Origin: Dichetophora obliterata
Lineage: Eukaryota > Arthropoda > Insecta > Diptera > Sciomyzidae
Direction: 5' to 3'
DNA length: 64,000 nucleotides
Assembly (NCBI GenBank): GCA_963920525.1
Contig: OY986435.1
Location: 274,060,348 to 274,124,347, forward strand
Shown one piece after another: positions 36,301 through 47,700 of the stretch. The first letter of the stretch is position 1. Each line of letters starts with the position of its first letter. A program made the translations under genes and the position numbers. The notes beneath the pieces are model-generated. The model made no database searches, had not been told where the DNA came from, and was given only the letters and a program-made list of their open reading frames with translations.

Positions 36301-39300
36301 ACACTAGATTCAAAGCTTCTCTGGAGAAGACATGCAGAGGTAACTATAAACAAAGCAACGCGCGCACTCATGGTATGTAGGAGCCTGGCGGGGAAAAGCT
36401 GGGGTTGTAACCCAACAATTCTCCGCTGGATGTATACCATGATGGTGAGACCCATCCTCACATATGGTGCAATAGCATGGGCTGAGAGAACCAAGCTAAC
36501 CACAATGAGGAATATGCTAACAAAGGTGCAGAGACTGGCCTGTGTATGCATCACAGGGGCCATGAGGACATGCCCTACAGCAGCACTAGAAGTAATTCTG
36601 GACCTAACACCCTTACACCTTGTCATAGAGGGAGTAGCCAAGCGAACTCTGCTGGGCATTGCAAAAGAGGGGACAGGTTTAGGTAAAACTATCAGCAGTA
36701 GAGAGAAGGAGGATATTGCAAAGCAGACTCCCTACATCGATCTACCAAGAGACGATATAGTAAAAAGGTATAACTTCGAAAAACACTTCGGAATTAAGCT
36801 TAGTACCAAGAAAGAGTGGGACAGCGAGATGATATCGCAAGTTAAGAAACCACATAGTATAGCATGGTATACAGATGGGTCCAAGACATTGGAAGGTATA
36901 GGCGCAGGGGTGTACGGGCCAAGAACCAAGCACTTTGAACCTATGGGGACAACACCCAGTATCTTCCAAGCGGAAATCCTAGCAATACAGCTGTGTGCAC
37001 AATTCAATCGGGACCGTAAATACAAAGGTCAGGATATAGTTGTGATGTCAGACAGCCAAGCAGCAATCAAAGCATTAGTTTCCTGTGAGATATCATCGAG
37101 AATAACATGGGAATGCCTAACAAAACTCAACGAGCTAGGCAAGAATAACACTGTTACTATACTTTGGGTCCCAGGACACAAAGGAATACAGGGTAACGAA
37201 GAAGCCGATGGTCTAGCGCGACAGGGTGCAGCCACAAAATTTATAGGACCAGAACCATTCTGCGGATTGGGCACACATTCTATAAAAGAAGAACTAAGAA
37301 GGGAGGAGAGGCATAAACGTTCAAACCTTTGGAAAAGCCTCCCAAAGCTAAGACAATCCAAATTGCTCCTCAGAGATTTTAACACTCGGAGAGCAAAATT
37401 GTGCATAAGCTTAGGCAAACCGAATCTTAGGATTCTAACGGGGTTCCTTACAGGACACTGTAAACTGAAATACCACCTGATGAAATTGGGCATAGAGACC
37501 GATAGTAACTGCCGTTTCTGTGAAAAAGCAGAGGAGACTCCAATACACCTACTTACAAACTGCGACGCCGTGGCTCGCAGGCGTAAACTAGCACTGGGGA
37601 ATTATGAGCTGAGTCTAGAGCAGGTTTCATCCCTTGAACCTAAGAATATTCTCAAATTCATTAGAGAAATAGGGCTGGATGAAATTCTGTAATCCGCAAA
37701 CCCAGCGGAGCTTTGAGAAGGAGGTACAATAGATCTCATTTAGGTCGCAGTACGCATCTCCACCACACAACATTAACATTAACATTAACATTTGAGAAAC
37801 GTTTAGCTGATGATTTGAAATTCTTATTGACACAGCAAATTTCGTTCTAAAACTTCTAATTCCTTGGCCACTGTTGGAGAATATGAGAACCAGATTGGAA
37901 ATGCGTATAACAAAACTGTACGGATTCTGACTTAATAGATTAAGAGCTTCGTTTTTTGACTCAGCAATTTATTGTTAAGCAGTTTATACGCTTTTTTGAT
38001 ATTTTGCCTATCGTGTTTGTTAAACTTAAGCAGCTTGGCAAAATTTATACCAAGATATTTTAATGCAACTTTTGAATGTAATCTCAGACCCATTCAAGAA
38101 CAGCTTAAGATTTTTGTTTTCAGTCGTTACATTTCTACCGCATTTGCCGGACGCAATTCTAATACAAATAGCTTCGGATTTGGAAACGTTACTCCGAATA
38201 CCACAGTCTTTGTAGAATTCATTAAAGGCTTGTAAATGTCTGGAAAATTTAAAGCGCAAAAGAGGATTTATGATAAGCAAAAATGAGACAATCGTCAGCG
38301 TACAAGATGCTCCTTGAGCAAGACAACACGTGTGGGAAATCATACAGAAAGATGTTAAAAAGGAATATAGCTAGAACTGAACCCTGGGGAACGCCACTCC
38401 TCACCAGGCCAATATCGGATACCTAATCATTGATTTGAACACAAAAATTTCGGTTAGAAAAAAAACTCTGGGATATTTTTAATATAAATGGATCGAAGCC
38501 GAGGTTAATGAGTTTGAATATGATGCCGTCATGATAGGTTTTATCGAACGCTTTTTCTATATTCAAATTTTGTTTTGAAATTATAAAAATTACATACAAC
38601 AAAGACATAGAAATATTAAAAAATTTGGGTAACAATTTTTACTTTACCAGAATAGGGCTGTAAGGCTTTATTTTATATAGAGCATTCATAATTTACTTTG
38701 AAATTATAAAACTATATGAATCGCTAGTTGTTGAAAGGGAGTTAGTTGCCATTTTGGACATTTTAAATTTTTTGAATAATTGGTGTCTACTGATATAACA
38801 GTCTGTGTTAAAAGGACGTATATAACATCTTAAGAAGAGGGTCTAATAGCCATAAGAAATCTCCAGTTTTTGTTAAATAGACGCAAGTTAGTAACATAAG
38901 CGTCTTTAACAAAACTATTCAACAGGCAGTGGGAGAAGTGCGACAAAGTGCAGGTTAGACAGGGAATGGAAATAAACCTTAACGAACGGTTCGTTTTTTA
39001 TCTGTTCTGTTTTTTTTAAAGAGCTCAAGCTTTCCTCCGCTTTATTTGTGTATCTCTTTTCAATTCAAACACAAGCAAAACCCTTAGCAGGCTTGCCATA
39101 AAAAAATGATTTTAATCTAAAATTTGGTAGACCTCAGGTAGACCTGCTGCACTTGCGAACAACTTAATTTAAAAATAAAATCACCCCATCTAAATGTGAC
39201 TGCAAAAAGAGTTGCCGTGGCGGAGTTATTGGTTCACAAGAGAAAAGCAAAAAAGTTATATGCTGCTACAAAGCATTTTTTCTGACAACTGTTCTGGTCA

Positions 39301-41700
39301 GAATAAAAGTCAATATTTTTTCTTACGTCCTTCTGTCTCTAACAGGTCGTGGAAGGTTTAATAAGAGTTGTATTTTGTATTTGTATTTATTTAAGGATAA
39401 ATAATTACTATAAGATACAAAAAGATCTTTAAGATGTACAACGGTGAAACATAAATAATCAAATTGAACAAATCAAGATTAAACAAATTTTTCCAATAAG
39501 AGGTAGTCGCTTTTTTACTCTGCGATAGGGATATCGGGATAATTTCGAGGAAGCTAAAAAACATGACATCATTTTTTTACTAGGTGAAAGATCTCATACT
39601 TCATAGAGGGGCTCTCGAAAAGTTTACTGTACATCTGCTAAAGATATACTAAACTTCAAAGAATTGATACCACGATACTATAAGGAAAGTAAAATTTCTA
39701 TGGAAACCCAAACAAAACCGAGAATCGATAAGATAAGTTACGTACTATAAGCAGCTTGTACTATTTTACGTACGATAGTACAAAAAAGAATACATTACTG
39801 CATTTGAAACTATAAACGGCTTAGCAAAGCACACTTTTTGTATGAAAACAGAGAAGGGCCGTCCCTCCCAACCAAGTGATCCAGCCTGTCCAATAGGAAG
39901 AGTACCTTTTAAACTGAATAATTTTTATGCCTTTAAAAAAATGTTTCAGTAAATTCTCACCCTGTCAAACTATTTTTATATGCAGCTTTCTGACTGCTTT
40001 GTAATTGAATAACAACATTTTAATGACTAACAATATTTTAAATAAATTATTTATATATATTTTTTTTATTTTTTGTTCCCACTTTTAAAATAAAAATCAT
40101 TGGAAATTAATGATTTTTCTATGGCATTTACCATAAACTTATACGACTTTGGGTTCAATTTCTTAAAAGAGCGTATGTTGCCAAATTTTAAAATACTCTA
40201 GCAAAGCGCCAACTTTTAATTAGGGCTGAATAACAGTGAAACCTTTTCTATAGACGCTCGGTTAATAATTATCATTTGCCAAATTAATCAAATTAATCAT
40301 AGGTTAGTGAGGGAAAATTCGCAAAAAAATTTTTTTTTCAAATGGTCCCCATTTTTTTTTAAAGTTATTACGAAATCTCCTACGTCTGGCTAATGTTAAT
40401 AACATATATTTTAAGAATCCTTTTGGAAGCGAAGCTTTTTACGCCTCGTTTTGTGATTTGCTGGAGTGGAATATCAAAAACGACACTTTTTCCATGCACC
40501 TTTTTCTTAGAATTGTTGTTGGTTTTTGCTTGCGTCAATTACAACAAGAGAATATAAAAGTAAAAATGCAAATAAATTAACTTAAAAAAAAGTTATACTA
40601 TGCAAATAAATAAACCATCCAATTTGGTATATTTTATGAATATATAGCATACAAATTTAACTTGCATTTTGAGTTTCTTCTATTTTTGCGATTAGAAAAT
40701 AACTGGTAAGCGATCAGTTATTTATGGAACGTTAAAAACCATGTTCCGTTTAACATATCATTGCGCTACTTAAAATTACAGCACTTTTGGTTTTTAGAGA
40801 TTTCATGTAAAACAACAAATATTATAAAAACCGCTCGGTAAGGTGTGGTAAATTGTGAACACGCTTAATGTGTTTTGCTTTGTTTTTTTTTTTGTTGCTT
40901 TATAAATTAAATAATTTACATTTTTTAGTTTCAAGAATAAAAAACGTAAACAGTATTAAAAACGTTTTGAATTATTTACTTCTTAAAGTTTTCAATCCCA
41001 AACTAGTCCTGGGATCGAAAATAGCTTCCGGGATTGGACTCCCTAGTATTTTTGTATACTTAAAATTTAAGGTATGAGTGCGTTTGCATTGTTTTTAGCA
41101 GATTATCAAAATATTTTTTTGACAGCTTTTATAAATAGATCACGATACATAAAACATGGTCAACATGCATATAAACAAGTATCTATGTTGTTCAAGTAAC
41201 TAACAGGCGAACATAACAGCAACAACTTGTTTGTTGTTGCGGTAAAAAAACAAAACAAAAATTCAGTACGTTTGACCAGAATAATATCGTATTACTATTA
41301 ATGGGAAAAGACAACATAGAACCGGTTTGTGTATCCACAAAAAATCTGAAGAAATTAAATTTACTGCATGAATCACAAAGAAATCGTTTTAAAAGAAACT
41401 AAAATCAACAGTTACATATAGTAAGATATGGCTTTCTTTCATTTTAAAATAAAGGCAATTAAGGTATTCATAAGTTAAGTCTAGCAATAATAAATAAACA
41501 CTAGCAAATTTCTATCTAGTTGCCGGCCGGTAAATTTTCAAGAACTGTATCTAGATACTATGTATGCATGACTAGAGTAAGCAAAGAAAGCTCTTGATTG
41601 TTAGGTTATTAGAAAAAAAAAACACATTTTTTTTTTGTACTGTTATTTAATCATGGTTAAAAAATGAACAAAATTTACTTACATCAACTTCATCAGCCAT
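30084..41700 (-). CDS. calcyphosin-like EF-hand calcium-binding protein (five coding exons)
   Basis: Joined exons 41700-41683, 31767-31616, 31134-31015, 30525-30468 and 30398-30084 give 663 nt including the stop, so 220 residues, with every junction in phase and GT-AG. The protein has four EF-hand loops at about residues 63-74 ([12 protein letters not shown]), 99-110 ([12 protein letters not shown]), 135-146 ([12 protein letters not shown]) and 181-192 ([12 protein letters not shown]). Loops 1 and 2 have the usual acidic residues and a final Glu. Loop 3 ends in Asp. Loop 4 starts with Arg, so it may bind calcium weakly or not at all. The order of hands and the motif LRPPM between hands 2 and 3 match the calcyphosin family, presumed cytosolic calcium sensors; I believe Drosophila CG10126 is the closest relative, from memory. 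No signal peptide or membrane segment is seen. The Met at residue 7 could be an alternative start if exon 2 is used alone. The function in flies is not shown by the sequence. Confidence 0.92.
30468..30525 (-). CDS. calcyphosin-like gene, coding exon 4 (EF-hand 2)
   Basis: 58 nt, too short to stand out as an open frame. The acceptor TTTAG precedes 30525 and the donor CGT|GTAAGT follows 30468. It encodes [19 protein letters not shown], a canonical EF-hand loop, and it restores the frame between exons 3 and 5 exactly. Confidence 0.9.
31015..31134 (-). CDS. calcyphosin-like gene, coding exon 3 (EF-hand 1)
   Basis: 120 nt. The acceptor TTACAG precedes 31134 and the donor is AAC|GTATGA at 31015. 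It encodes [18 protein letters not shown] and the linker up to the start of hand 2. Reading on past the donor gives unrelated residues, which supports the splice position. The two bases left over join a T from exon 4 to make a Thr codon. Confidence 0.9.
31616..31767 (-). CDS. calcyphosin-like gene, coding exon 2
   Basis: 152 nt, residues 7-56 plus two bases of codon 57. The acceptor is TTTCAG just right of 31767 and the donor CAG|GTAAGC follows 31616. It encodes the N-terminal leader before the first EF-hand, including [17 protein letters not shown], a stretch I recognise as typical of calcyphosins. Its own ATG at 31767 could serve as a start. Confidence 0.88.
32527..32672 (+). repeat. dispersed 147-bp repeat, copy 2 (in intron 1)
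   Basis: Same limits and sequence as 19395-19541 with a handful of substitutions. It lies 290 bp left of the nested-transposon stack. No inverted ends or tail tell what type of element it is. Confidence 0.75.
34246..34385. mobile_element. hairpin MITE, family H, copy 1
   Basis: The left end CTGCATTATTC follows TAA. The arms AGAAGCACACCAATGATAAG and its complement near 34350 fold into a long hairpin. The right terminus is worn, with no clear second TAA. It matches the copies at 59103-59241 and 59392-59531. Confidence 0.65.
34495..34758. mobile_element. 264-bp MITE with about 50-bp inverted ends
   Basis: The left end AGAGGTATTCACG and the right complement AGGGGTATTTACG are followed on both arms by CAGTG(T/C)ACTTGCC and GTGCAGTTGAGGACTTCTGC. 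AAT flanks both sides, possibly a 3-bp duplication. It lies inside the 33630-35193 element and shows no coding capacity. Confidence 0.65.
35329..37692 (+). CDS. LINE ORF2 fragment: reverse transcriptase, RNase H and C-terminal Cys/His motif
   Basis: A 787-codon open frame without stops. The first seven codons (MTLFEKR) come from flanking DNA and the duplication; true element sequence starts at codon 8. Motifs in order: [42 protein letters not shown], the catalytic [10 protein letters not shown] (YADD at 36064-36075), a thumb region with VKYLGLTLD, then RNase H with [26 protein letters not shown] and [18 protein letters not shown]. The tail [18 protein letters not shown] is the Cys/His motif common in this group. 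All visible catalytic residues of both domains are present. Having RNase H suggests the LOA, I or related clades; I favour LOA. Without an endonuclease and ORF1 it cannot be an autonomous element. Confidence 0.88.
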   Translation: MTLFEKRICTKARLDWALRTFQPFKSAGVDGIFPALLQKGAETILPHLVKITRSSLALGYIPRKWRRAIVTFIPKVGKIDYTLSKSFRPISLTSFVLKTMEKVIDNYLRTEILEKAPMHPCQHAYRAGRSTESALYQLASNIQSAFKNKETVLCAFLDIEGAFDNTSHEAVKKSLHKKGVSDMLSRWICQMLSTRTAETKVGNTTKRIKTTKGCPQGGVLSPLLWSLVVDELLTMLTENGIKCQGYADDIALIARGKFEDTLCNLIQRGLSVTKEWCNTVGLSINPAKTTIVPFTNKRSLPNLRTMRMDGTEIPFKGEVKYLGLTLDSKLLWRRHAEVTINKATRALMVCRSLAGKSWGCNPTILRWMYTMMVRPILTYGAIAWAERTKLTTMRNMLTKVQRLACVCITGAMRTCPTAALEVILDLTPLHLVIEGVAKRTLLGIAKEGTGLGKTISSREKEDIAKQTPYIDLPRDDIVKRYNFEKHFGIKLSTKKEWDSEMISQVKKPHSIAWYTDGSKTLEGIGAGVYGPRTKHFEPMGTTPSIFQAEILAIQLCAQFNRDRKYKGQDIVVMSDSQAAIKALVSCEISSRITWECLTKLNELGKNNTVTILWVPGHKGIQGNEEADGLARQGAATKFIGPEPFCGLGTHSIKEELRREERHKRSNLWKSLPKLRQSKLLLRDFNTRRAKLCISLGKPNLRILTGFLTGHCKLKYHLMKLGIETDSNCRFCEKAEETPIHLLTNCDAVARRRKLALGNYELSLEQVSSLEPKNILKFIREIGLDEIL
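35350..37789 (+). mobile_element. 5'-truncated RNase-H LINE (LOA/I-group type) with a clear 13-bp duplication
   Basis: ATTTGAGAAACGT occurs at 35337-35349 and again at 37790-37802, bracketing the element. The 3' end is a short tandem CATTAA-type tail (about 37770-37789) instead of poly-A, as in some I-group LINEs. The element starts inside the reverse transcriptase, so ORF1 and the endonuclease are missing. The rest of the ORF is intact, so the insertion looks recent. It lies in the jockey-like remnant in intron 1 and is antisense to the host gene. Confidence 0.85.
38664..41682. other. exon-1-proximal part of intron 1
   Basis: AT-rich. A CCTGGGATC/TCCGGGATT patch (41008-41035) resembles one at 45170-45245. 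No exon signals recognised, but enhancers or short non-coding exons cannot be excluded. Confidence 0.4.
41683..41700 (-). CDS. calcyphosin-like gene, coding exon 1 (MADEVD)
   Basis: Six codons starting at the ATG at 41700-41698, followed directly by a strong donor, GTAAGT, at 41682. The exon ends in phase 0 and exon 2 begins in phase 0. The upstream minus-strand sequence to about 41740 would be 5' untranslated; no clear TATA or initiator fixes the transcription start. The exon is very short and was chosen because the acidic leader, start codon and perfect donor fit together. RNA evidence would settle it. Confidence 0.7.
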
Positions 41701-41740
41701 TTGAGCAATTATTTTCTCTTCGTTCTTAAATACAAATATT

Positions 41741-44700
41741 AATCAAAGTATTTTGCCAGAGTTCAAACTACTCAAATAAGGCCACTACTGTTTATTGACG
41801 ATGCCGCTTCTATACTGTTTATAATTTCAGTTTAAATTGAGCTACATACCATATGATTCAGTTTCAGTTGAGCACATTTGCTTTAAGAAACCTAGCGTTA
41901 TAGTGTTGGAAGGCGTTACAAACTGAACCAAGCGCAAGTTTTTCGTTTCATATCGTATATTTATTGATTTCATTTACACAATAAAACCTTATGGCGAATT
42001 GTGCACACCTCTGCATGCGTTTCATTAAGTGAATATCGATTTATTTTTAATAATCTTTGCCATTCTGATGTTTTAGCTGATAACAAAATTAAATAAAATT
42101 ATCAATGGAGCAATGAAAATGCTTTTTTCCCCTATTCATTTCATATACAGTTGGTGAAATTTTTGCTACATGTCCTTAATTGTAGTGTTTAAGCACACAC
42201 ACACTTTTAAATTAAAATTGGCTCTGGAACAGTCGGACTACATTATAAAATATGATTAACGAGCATTATTTTAAATATACATACATGTGCTTACATGCAT
42301 AAAAGGTAAAAGTAAATTTAATTGTACAGGTGTAGCGTTTTTATAGATTGATTTTTTTCCTTTACGCTTTAGTAATTTATAAACTAGTTAGGACGAACAA
42401 TATAAAATGAATTGAAATGAAACAATATTTTAGGTAGGTACTTAATTCTTGCGATTAAATTTTTGCTATCATGACAGCAATTCAGATAATTAAATGGAAT
42501 GGACTAAGGTTGCAGCAAATAACTTTTTGTGGCACATGATTCTCTCTTTTTTCGAACTAATAAAATAAGTACCTTATGAAAAGACATGTAAAAAATACAA
42601 ACAAAACCAATGACCAATATTAATGTTTTTTTAATGTTTATAGTAAGATTTTCATAGTTTTTCCATTTTCTATACCTTTTAATATATTTTAAGTACCAAT
42701 ATATGCAGCTCCTAAAAACGAGTTTTGGAGCGTGCTAGTCAAATCGACTAACATTGGTTATAGCGTATTAGAAATACGATCGATTATCCAGGGCTAATAA
42801 CGTATTTAAGTGTATGATATATAAGAACTTAAACTTTTCGAGTTGTATTTAACTATATCAAAATATCAAAACCCCGTACAAAAAATTTAACAAAAGGTCA
42901 GACAGTTTTTATCTCACCATACTTTGAGTAATTAAGTTCTTAATATTTTTTCCATTACTTCCAGCTAGAACTTTTAATTGGTACACTACTTTTGAATATT
43001 TAACAACAGATCACGAAAATAAACGAAATGGCAATCAAACTATTAACTCAGATAGAAAAACATAAAATTTTTTTTAATTAGTTTCTTTTGTGAGAACGCA
43101 AGCTTTTAACAAACTATCTTCAGTGGTAAATGGAAGCATGATAGAACCGATTATTTCTTAAATACAATGTAGCGGCGTGGCCTTTAAAGTCTTTTTTTAC
43201 AAAGTTCGATTACATTTCTTCTTTACACAGTAAACGACCATGGGAGTAGGTATGCCGCTCATCACGTACAATACGGGAGATACCATAAAAAATTTAACGA
43301 AAATCCTCTCTACGCCAAACAAACAACGAAAATGAAAGAGAAGACACCGAAAAGAAACAAAGAAAAAGAACAAGCGAAATCAAATAACGCCACAATTTAA
43401 ATTCAGAATATTTTCTATAAATTAATGAACAAATTTATTACCTTATATGTTTGCATTTTAGAATTATTGATTAATAAATAAAACTTTTTTCTGGTTGCAA
43501 AAAAAAAAAATAAGATGTTACCCTCGACAAATGGAAACATAAACAACTTTAGTTTTAGCAGATAGAATTCACTTAAAAATTTGCTTTGGCAAAACACGAT
43601 GTAGTTACGCAGACGAACGATGTGAAACTGTTATCTTAGTAATTAAAACAAACGATCGATCTTCAGCAACACAAATGACATATTGTGGTATGCCGCCTAT
43701 AATTATGAATTATAATGTCATCACCTACAAATTTTTTACAAGCGGGTCATTGATGTAGTCTTGGCTCGCCCATTTATTTTACAGTTCTTTTCAAACATTA
43801 AAATTTTCGTTGTGTGAGAATTTTGCGTTAATTTTTTATAGTTATTATAAGATATAGTTATTATTTTATAATTATTAAGAGTCGATTAAGCCCTTGCATT
43901 TTTTCCATTATGAATTGATATCTTCTTGGCAAAAAAATGTCTTATAATTTTATTATTTTTTATTTTTTTTGTTGTACTTATTTAAATTTTCAGCAAAAAG
44001 AGATTTTTCAGATGGAGGGCAAATCTAACAACTTTAGGTAAGCTGATGTCCGTAGCACAATTCATCCTTTTTGTATTATATCAAAGAAGAGCATAAAAAA
44101 TTAAAAAAAATACAAAAACCAAAATAAACGCCAATTCATTATTATGTAAAAATTTTGATAAATTTATTTTTAAAAATGCGTTTTTTTTCAGTTTTATAAA
44201 AATGGTCGCTACTGCTCACTGAAAATACATATGAATATTTGTCGTCAAACAAACGAGCACTGCACTCACATTTTGAAAGATAGAGGTACCGGAGAAAAAT
44301 ACTTAAGAAATTAGTTTGCTTATAATCCTATATAAGACCTGTATATAATATCATTTCGTAACCTAAGAATTCTATGTGTGTTTTTTTTTAAATAAAAAGA
44401 GTTTATCTCAGAGCTTACTAAAAGCTCCCTAAAAGAAACGTTCGGTTCGGATTCGTTTGTTTTTTTATTGATTTTGTATAAATTTTTTATTTTCGATTTC
44501 ACTGTGTTCGAAAAACAAGAAAAATATATTTTCTGGTGTTAGCGCAAACACAAACCAATCACTAAACGTGTTTGGAACGTTAAAAGAGTTAAAACCCAAT
44601 AAATTTTTAAATATCATGTACAAAGTTTTGAATGTCATTATAAATTAAATGGTGGTAAAGCAATATTTACAATGTCAGGTTCAATTATTAGTTTACATAA

Positions 44701-47700
44701 ATATAACTTTAATTCCCAGTTTATGTAGACATCTGCTAATGTATGACATAAATCCGTTTTTTTATTAATAATTGGCATGCTAATCTATTAAATAACGTTT
44801 TGTCTTCAACGAACTAAACGTTACATTTGCTGCAAATGCTTTCAAACACTAACAGCTGACTGTGGATTTCCCGCTCTCGCAAAGATAAGTTGAGTAAAGC
44901 ACATCTTATTTCACTTATTCAGATAATTGGAGGAATACAATGACGAACAAAAATTATGAATCATTGCAAACTAAGATTGAACGAGTTTAAATGTTTTTCG
45001 TCAGATAGTAATGAGTTTGTTTGATCTAAAAGTTTCTCCTTAAGGTCATAACACAATTCGATATTTATTCAAATTAACTGGGGGAGTGGTTATAAAATGT
45101 GGCTTTTTGCTTTTGCCACAGTTGTGTTTATTTCAGCATTGCTTACGTAGAACGTAGGTACTAGGGCTTTTAATCCCGGGATCTCGAATCCCGAAATCCC
45201 GGGATTCCAAAGCAATTTCTAGTCCTGGAGTCCCGAGATTACAACCCTAACTCCAAGGATTTTTATGCACAAGAAAATATAAAAATTATCAGCAACTACA
45301 AATGCAACTGCAATGTAAACGATGGTTTTTCTTTAATACCGAAATCACCGTTGTCTTTTTTTATCTCTCTATACACTTTGAAAGTAAGTTTTCAGTTTGT
45401 TTTGGTTGTTATCTTAAAAGACTCTTATTATTAGGCTGTTTAACTTTAATTGCTTTTTTTGTATTGCTTTTATTATTTACATTTATATTTTTATGTTTAT
45501 AATAAAGTTAAATATTGTTTGATATTTGTAAATATTTTTATTTTCCTTGTGAAATAAATGCTTAACTTTTCTGATATATAAAAAATTATAAATTTTTTAT
45601 TAATTAAACTTATAATACAATTTAAATACTTAAAAATTTAGCAAATATCTTTAATTAAGGGCCGCAAAGGTTATGATTTTTATTAAAAAAGTCATTATTC
45701 CATAATCGATATTATCTAATTTATTTTTTTTTTTATTTTGATCTGGTTAAATCAGGTGATGTATACTTTTCAATGATAAAATTTACAAGTGTTTTCATTG
45801 AAAATAAAAAAATGGGATTTCACAATTCGACTTTATCTTCCAATTTTTGTTGAATTTTTTGTTGAACAGCTGTCTCGTAACTTGATTTCGTCTTGGTGTT
45901 GTCTTTTAAACTTCTGACTGTTTTGAATATTTTAAGTATAAATAACGATTGCGTTTGGAATAATTTTTATTCCATTCGATGAAGTTTGCGTTTTATTTTG
46001 GCTTAGAATATTGAAATATTTTAAATATTAAATAACTAATAAGTTTTTATTTCATCTAATGTTCAATATTTATAAAACCAATTCAAAAAATTTTCAATAC
46101 ATCGGGGTTTTTCTAAGCTTGGTCTCAATTGTCTGGCAATAATAGTCAATGATTCTACTGCACATAATTTTTTTATTCTAGCTCACATAGCAACGTATTT
46201 TTTATTGCAATAAAATAATAAGAGAAAATTATATAAAAAAATTATTTTATACTATGCTTCCATCTGCTTGAAATATTTTGATTTTGTGAGATTTCGTAAA
46301 ATCTATATTAAAATCGAATGATTTCTCTACACAAGTTCACGATTTTAAAATCTTGTGATTTCAACAAAATCTAAAAAAATATCTAAAAATGCAATGCGTC
46401 ATCCCTGAAAATTTATACATCTCTAATCAGCACTATTCAGCTTGAGTCACACATTTATATTAACAATTGACAATGAAAACTGATTTATATTATTTTAAAA
46501 AATGGGCGTTATGTTTTAAAAGGTGATTACCTTATAGGCAAAATTTCTACAAAAAAATGAAGACCCAGCTAGCACAGATTTCGATTTGTATCAAAAATAT
46601 ATTATAATTCGGCGGTATTTCAGTTTTTTAAACAAATGTAGTCACAGATGGGTTGTATTAAAGTTTCAAAAAAGTAATTTGTGACAAATCATTCATTTTG
46701 CTGCAAATAAGTTAAACTACAGTGTTAATTATGTTACGAATAAATGCACTTGTTGTAAAAATGTTTCATAAAGTTTTGAAAAAAAAATAAGTTAGTTTTA
46801 CGTTAAATTAACATTATTACAAAATTTCTAGGAGCGTAAATGTTAGTATTTTAAAAAATCATTTACAACATAAAAGCTTAAAAAGCTTTTAAAGTTCACC
46901 ATGCATGATGAAAATCGATATGCCTATTGAAAGAAGAGATGCGCGATATGAACAGATGCTTAGAGTGCAGCTTGTGACTTTGCAAGTGCTTGAAAAATTT
47001 GCCACGGCTACTGAAAGATTTCATTATCTACACTTAAAATTATTAAAACTTCTTCCATTTTTCAGTTTAATGTATTTAAACTAATATTAAATTATAATTT
47101 GTATTTTTTATTATTTGTTGCTTCTAAATTTCTTTGTGTAGGCTTCTACTACCATGTAATCCATTTTTGTTTTATTTTAGCTTTCAACGAGACTACAAAA
47201 TTTAACCAATTTTTCGTTGAATGGCAATGAATCCTTCTGAAATTATGAGAATTTGTTTTGTTGCAAGAAGGTTGAAATGAGGTTTTTATTAAGTTGCAAG
47301 AACATTGAAAATAATTATTGCAAGCTTGTGCTGTATTAAGGTTATTATTCAGTTAATTAAGTTTAAGAAGCATAATTAAAACTTATAAAATTTTGCTTGA
47401 TGTATATAATGTTATAAGTTAAATGAACGTTGTATTGGAGTAATAATTCAGTTTCAAGAAGTTTTGAATCAAATTGTTCTAATTAAATGCTGCGTTAAGG
47501 TTATTATTCAGTTGCAACAACTTTGAAAAAATATTTGTAACTTTTGATATTTAGTTAGTTGCAAGAACTATGTATTGAGGTTATTATTCAGTTGCAAAAA
47601 CTTTGGAAAAAAGTGTCTAAAAACTTCATACTCGCCATATTTGATTTTTTCTACTCTCTGAATTTTGATTGGCATAAATTTAAAAATGATTTTCTTTAGT

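Larger units (their letters stand above)
33361..38563 (-). pseudogene. jockey-like LINE ORF2 remnant, split by two later insertions
   Basis: Minus-strand reverse transcriptase pieces run from about 38563 down. They include [20 protein letters not shown], a SGVPQGSVL motif near 38390, and [20 protein letters not shown] with a YLG-like motif near 38040. The remnant continues past 37803, resumes at 35336-35197, and again at 33629-33510, where it ends in FQHNTHRG and a stop. Frameshifts and stops break it, one of them in a poly-A run near 35268. The 5' end is truncated at the catalytic region and the 3' untranslated part seems to end near 33361. Family resemblance points to the jockey clade. It lies inside the outer TIR element. 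Confidence 0.75.
32963..38660. mobile_element. outer TIR element of the intron nest (MITE-like, interrupted)
   Basis: The left end begins CAGCCCTATTCTGG at 32963 and the right end is its inverted partner finishing at 38660. The similarity continues for about 100 bp inward (to about 33060 and down to about 38567), including the shared string TTCAAAACAAAATTTGA. Both ends are flanked by TAA (32960-32962 and 38661-38663), a 3-bp target duplication. Three-base TWA duplications are typical of PIF/Harbinger elements, so that superfamily is my best guess. No transposase is seen. Almost all its present length is later insertions. Confidence 0.65.
31768..41682 (-). other. first intron of the calcyphosin-like gene (about 9.9 kb)
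   Basis: Inferred from exons 1 and 2. The other introns of the gene are 481, 489 and 69 nt, so this one is about 20-fold larger or more. Its middle 5.7 kb (32960-38663) is a nest of transposable elements described separately. It also holds a copy of a dispersed repeat (32527-32672). The part nearest exon 1 (38664-41682) is AT-rich with no recognisable genes. Confidence 0.7.

Noticed and set aside
36063..36659. 198-codon minus-strand frame, and others at 37029-37493 and 36732-37025
   Set aside because: They lie exactly antisense to the intact LINE reverse transcriptase and RNase H frame and show no domain; they are shadows of the real frame.
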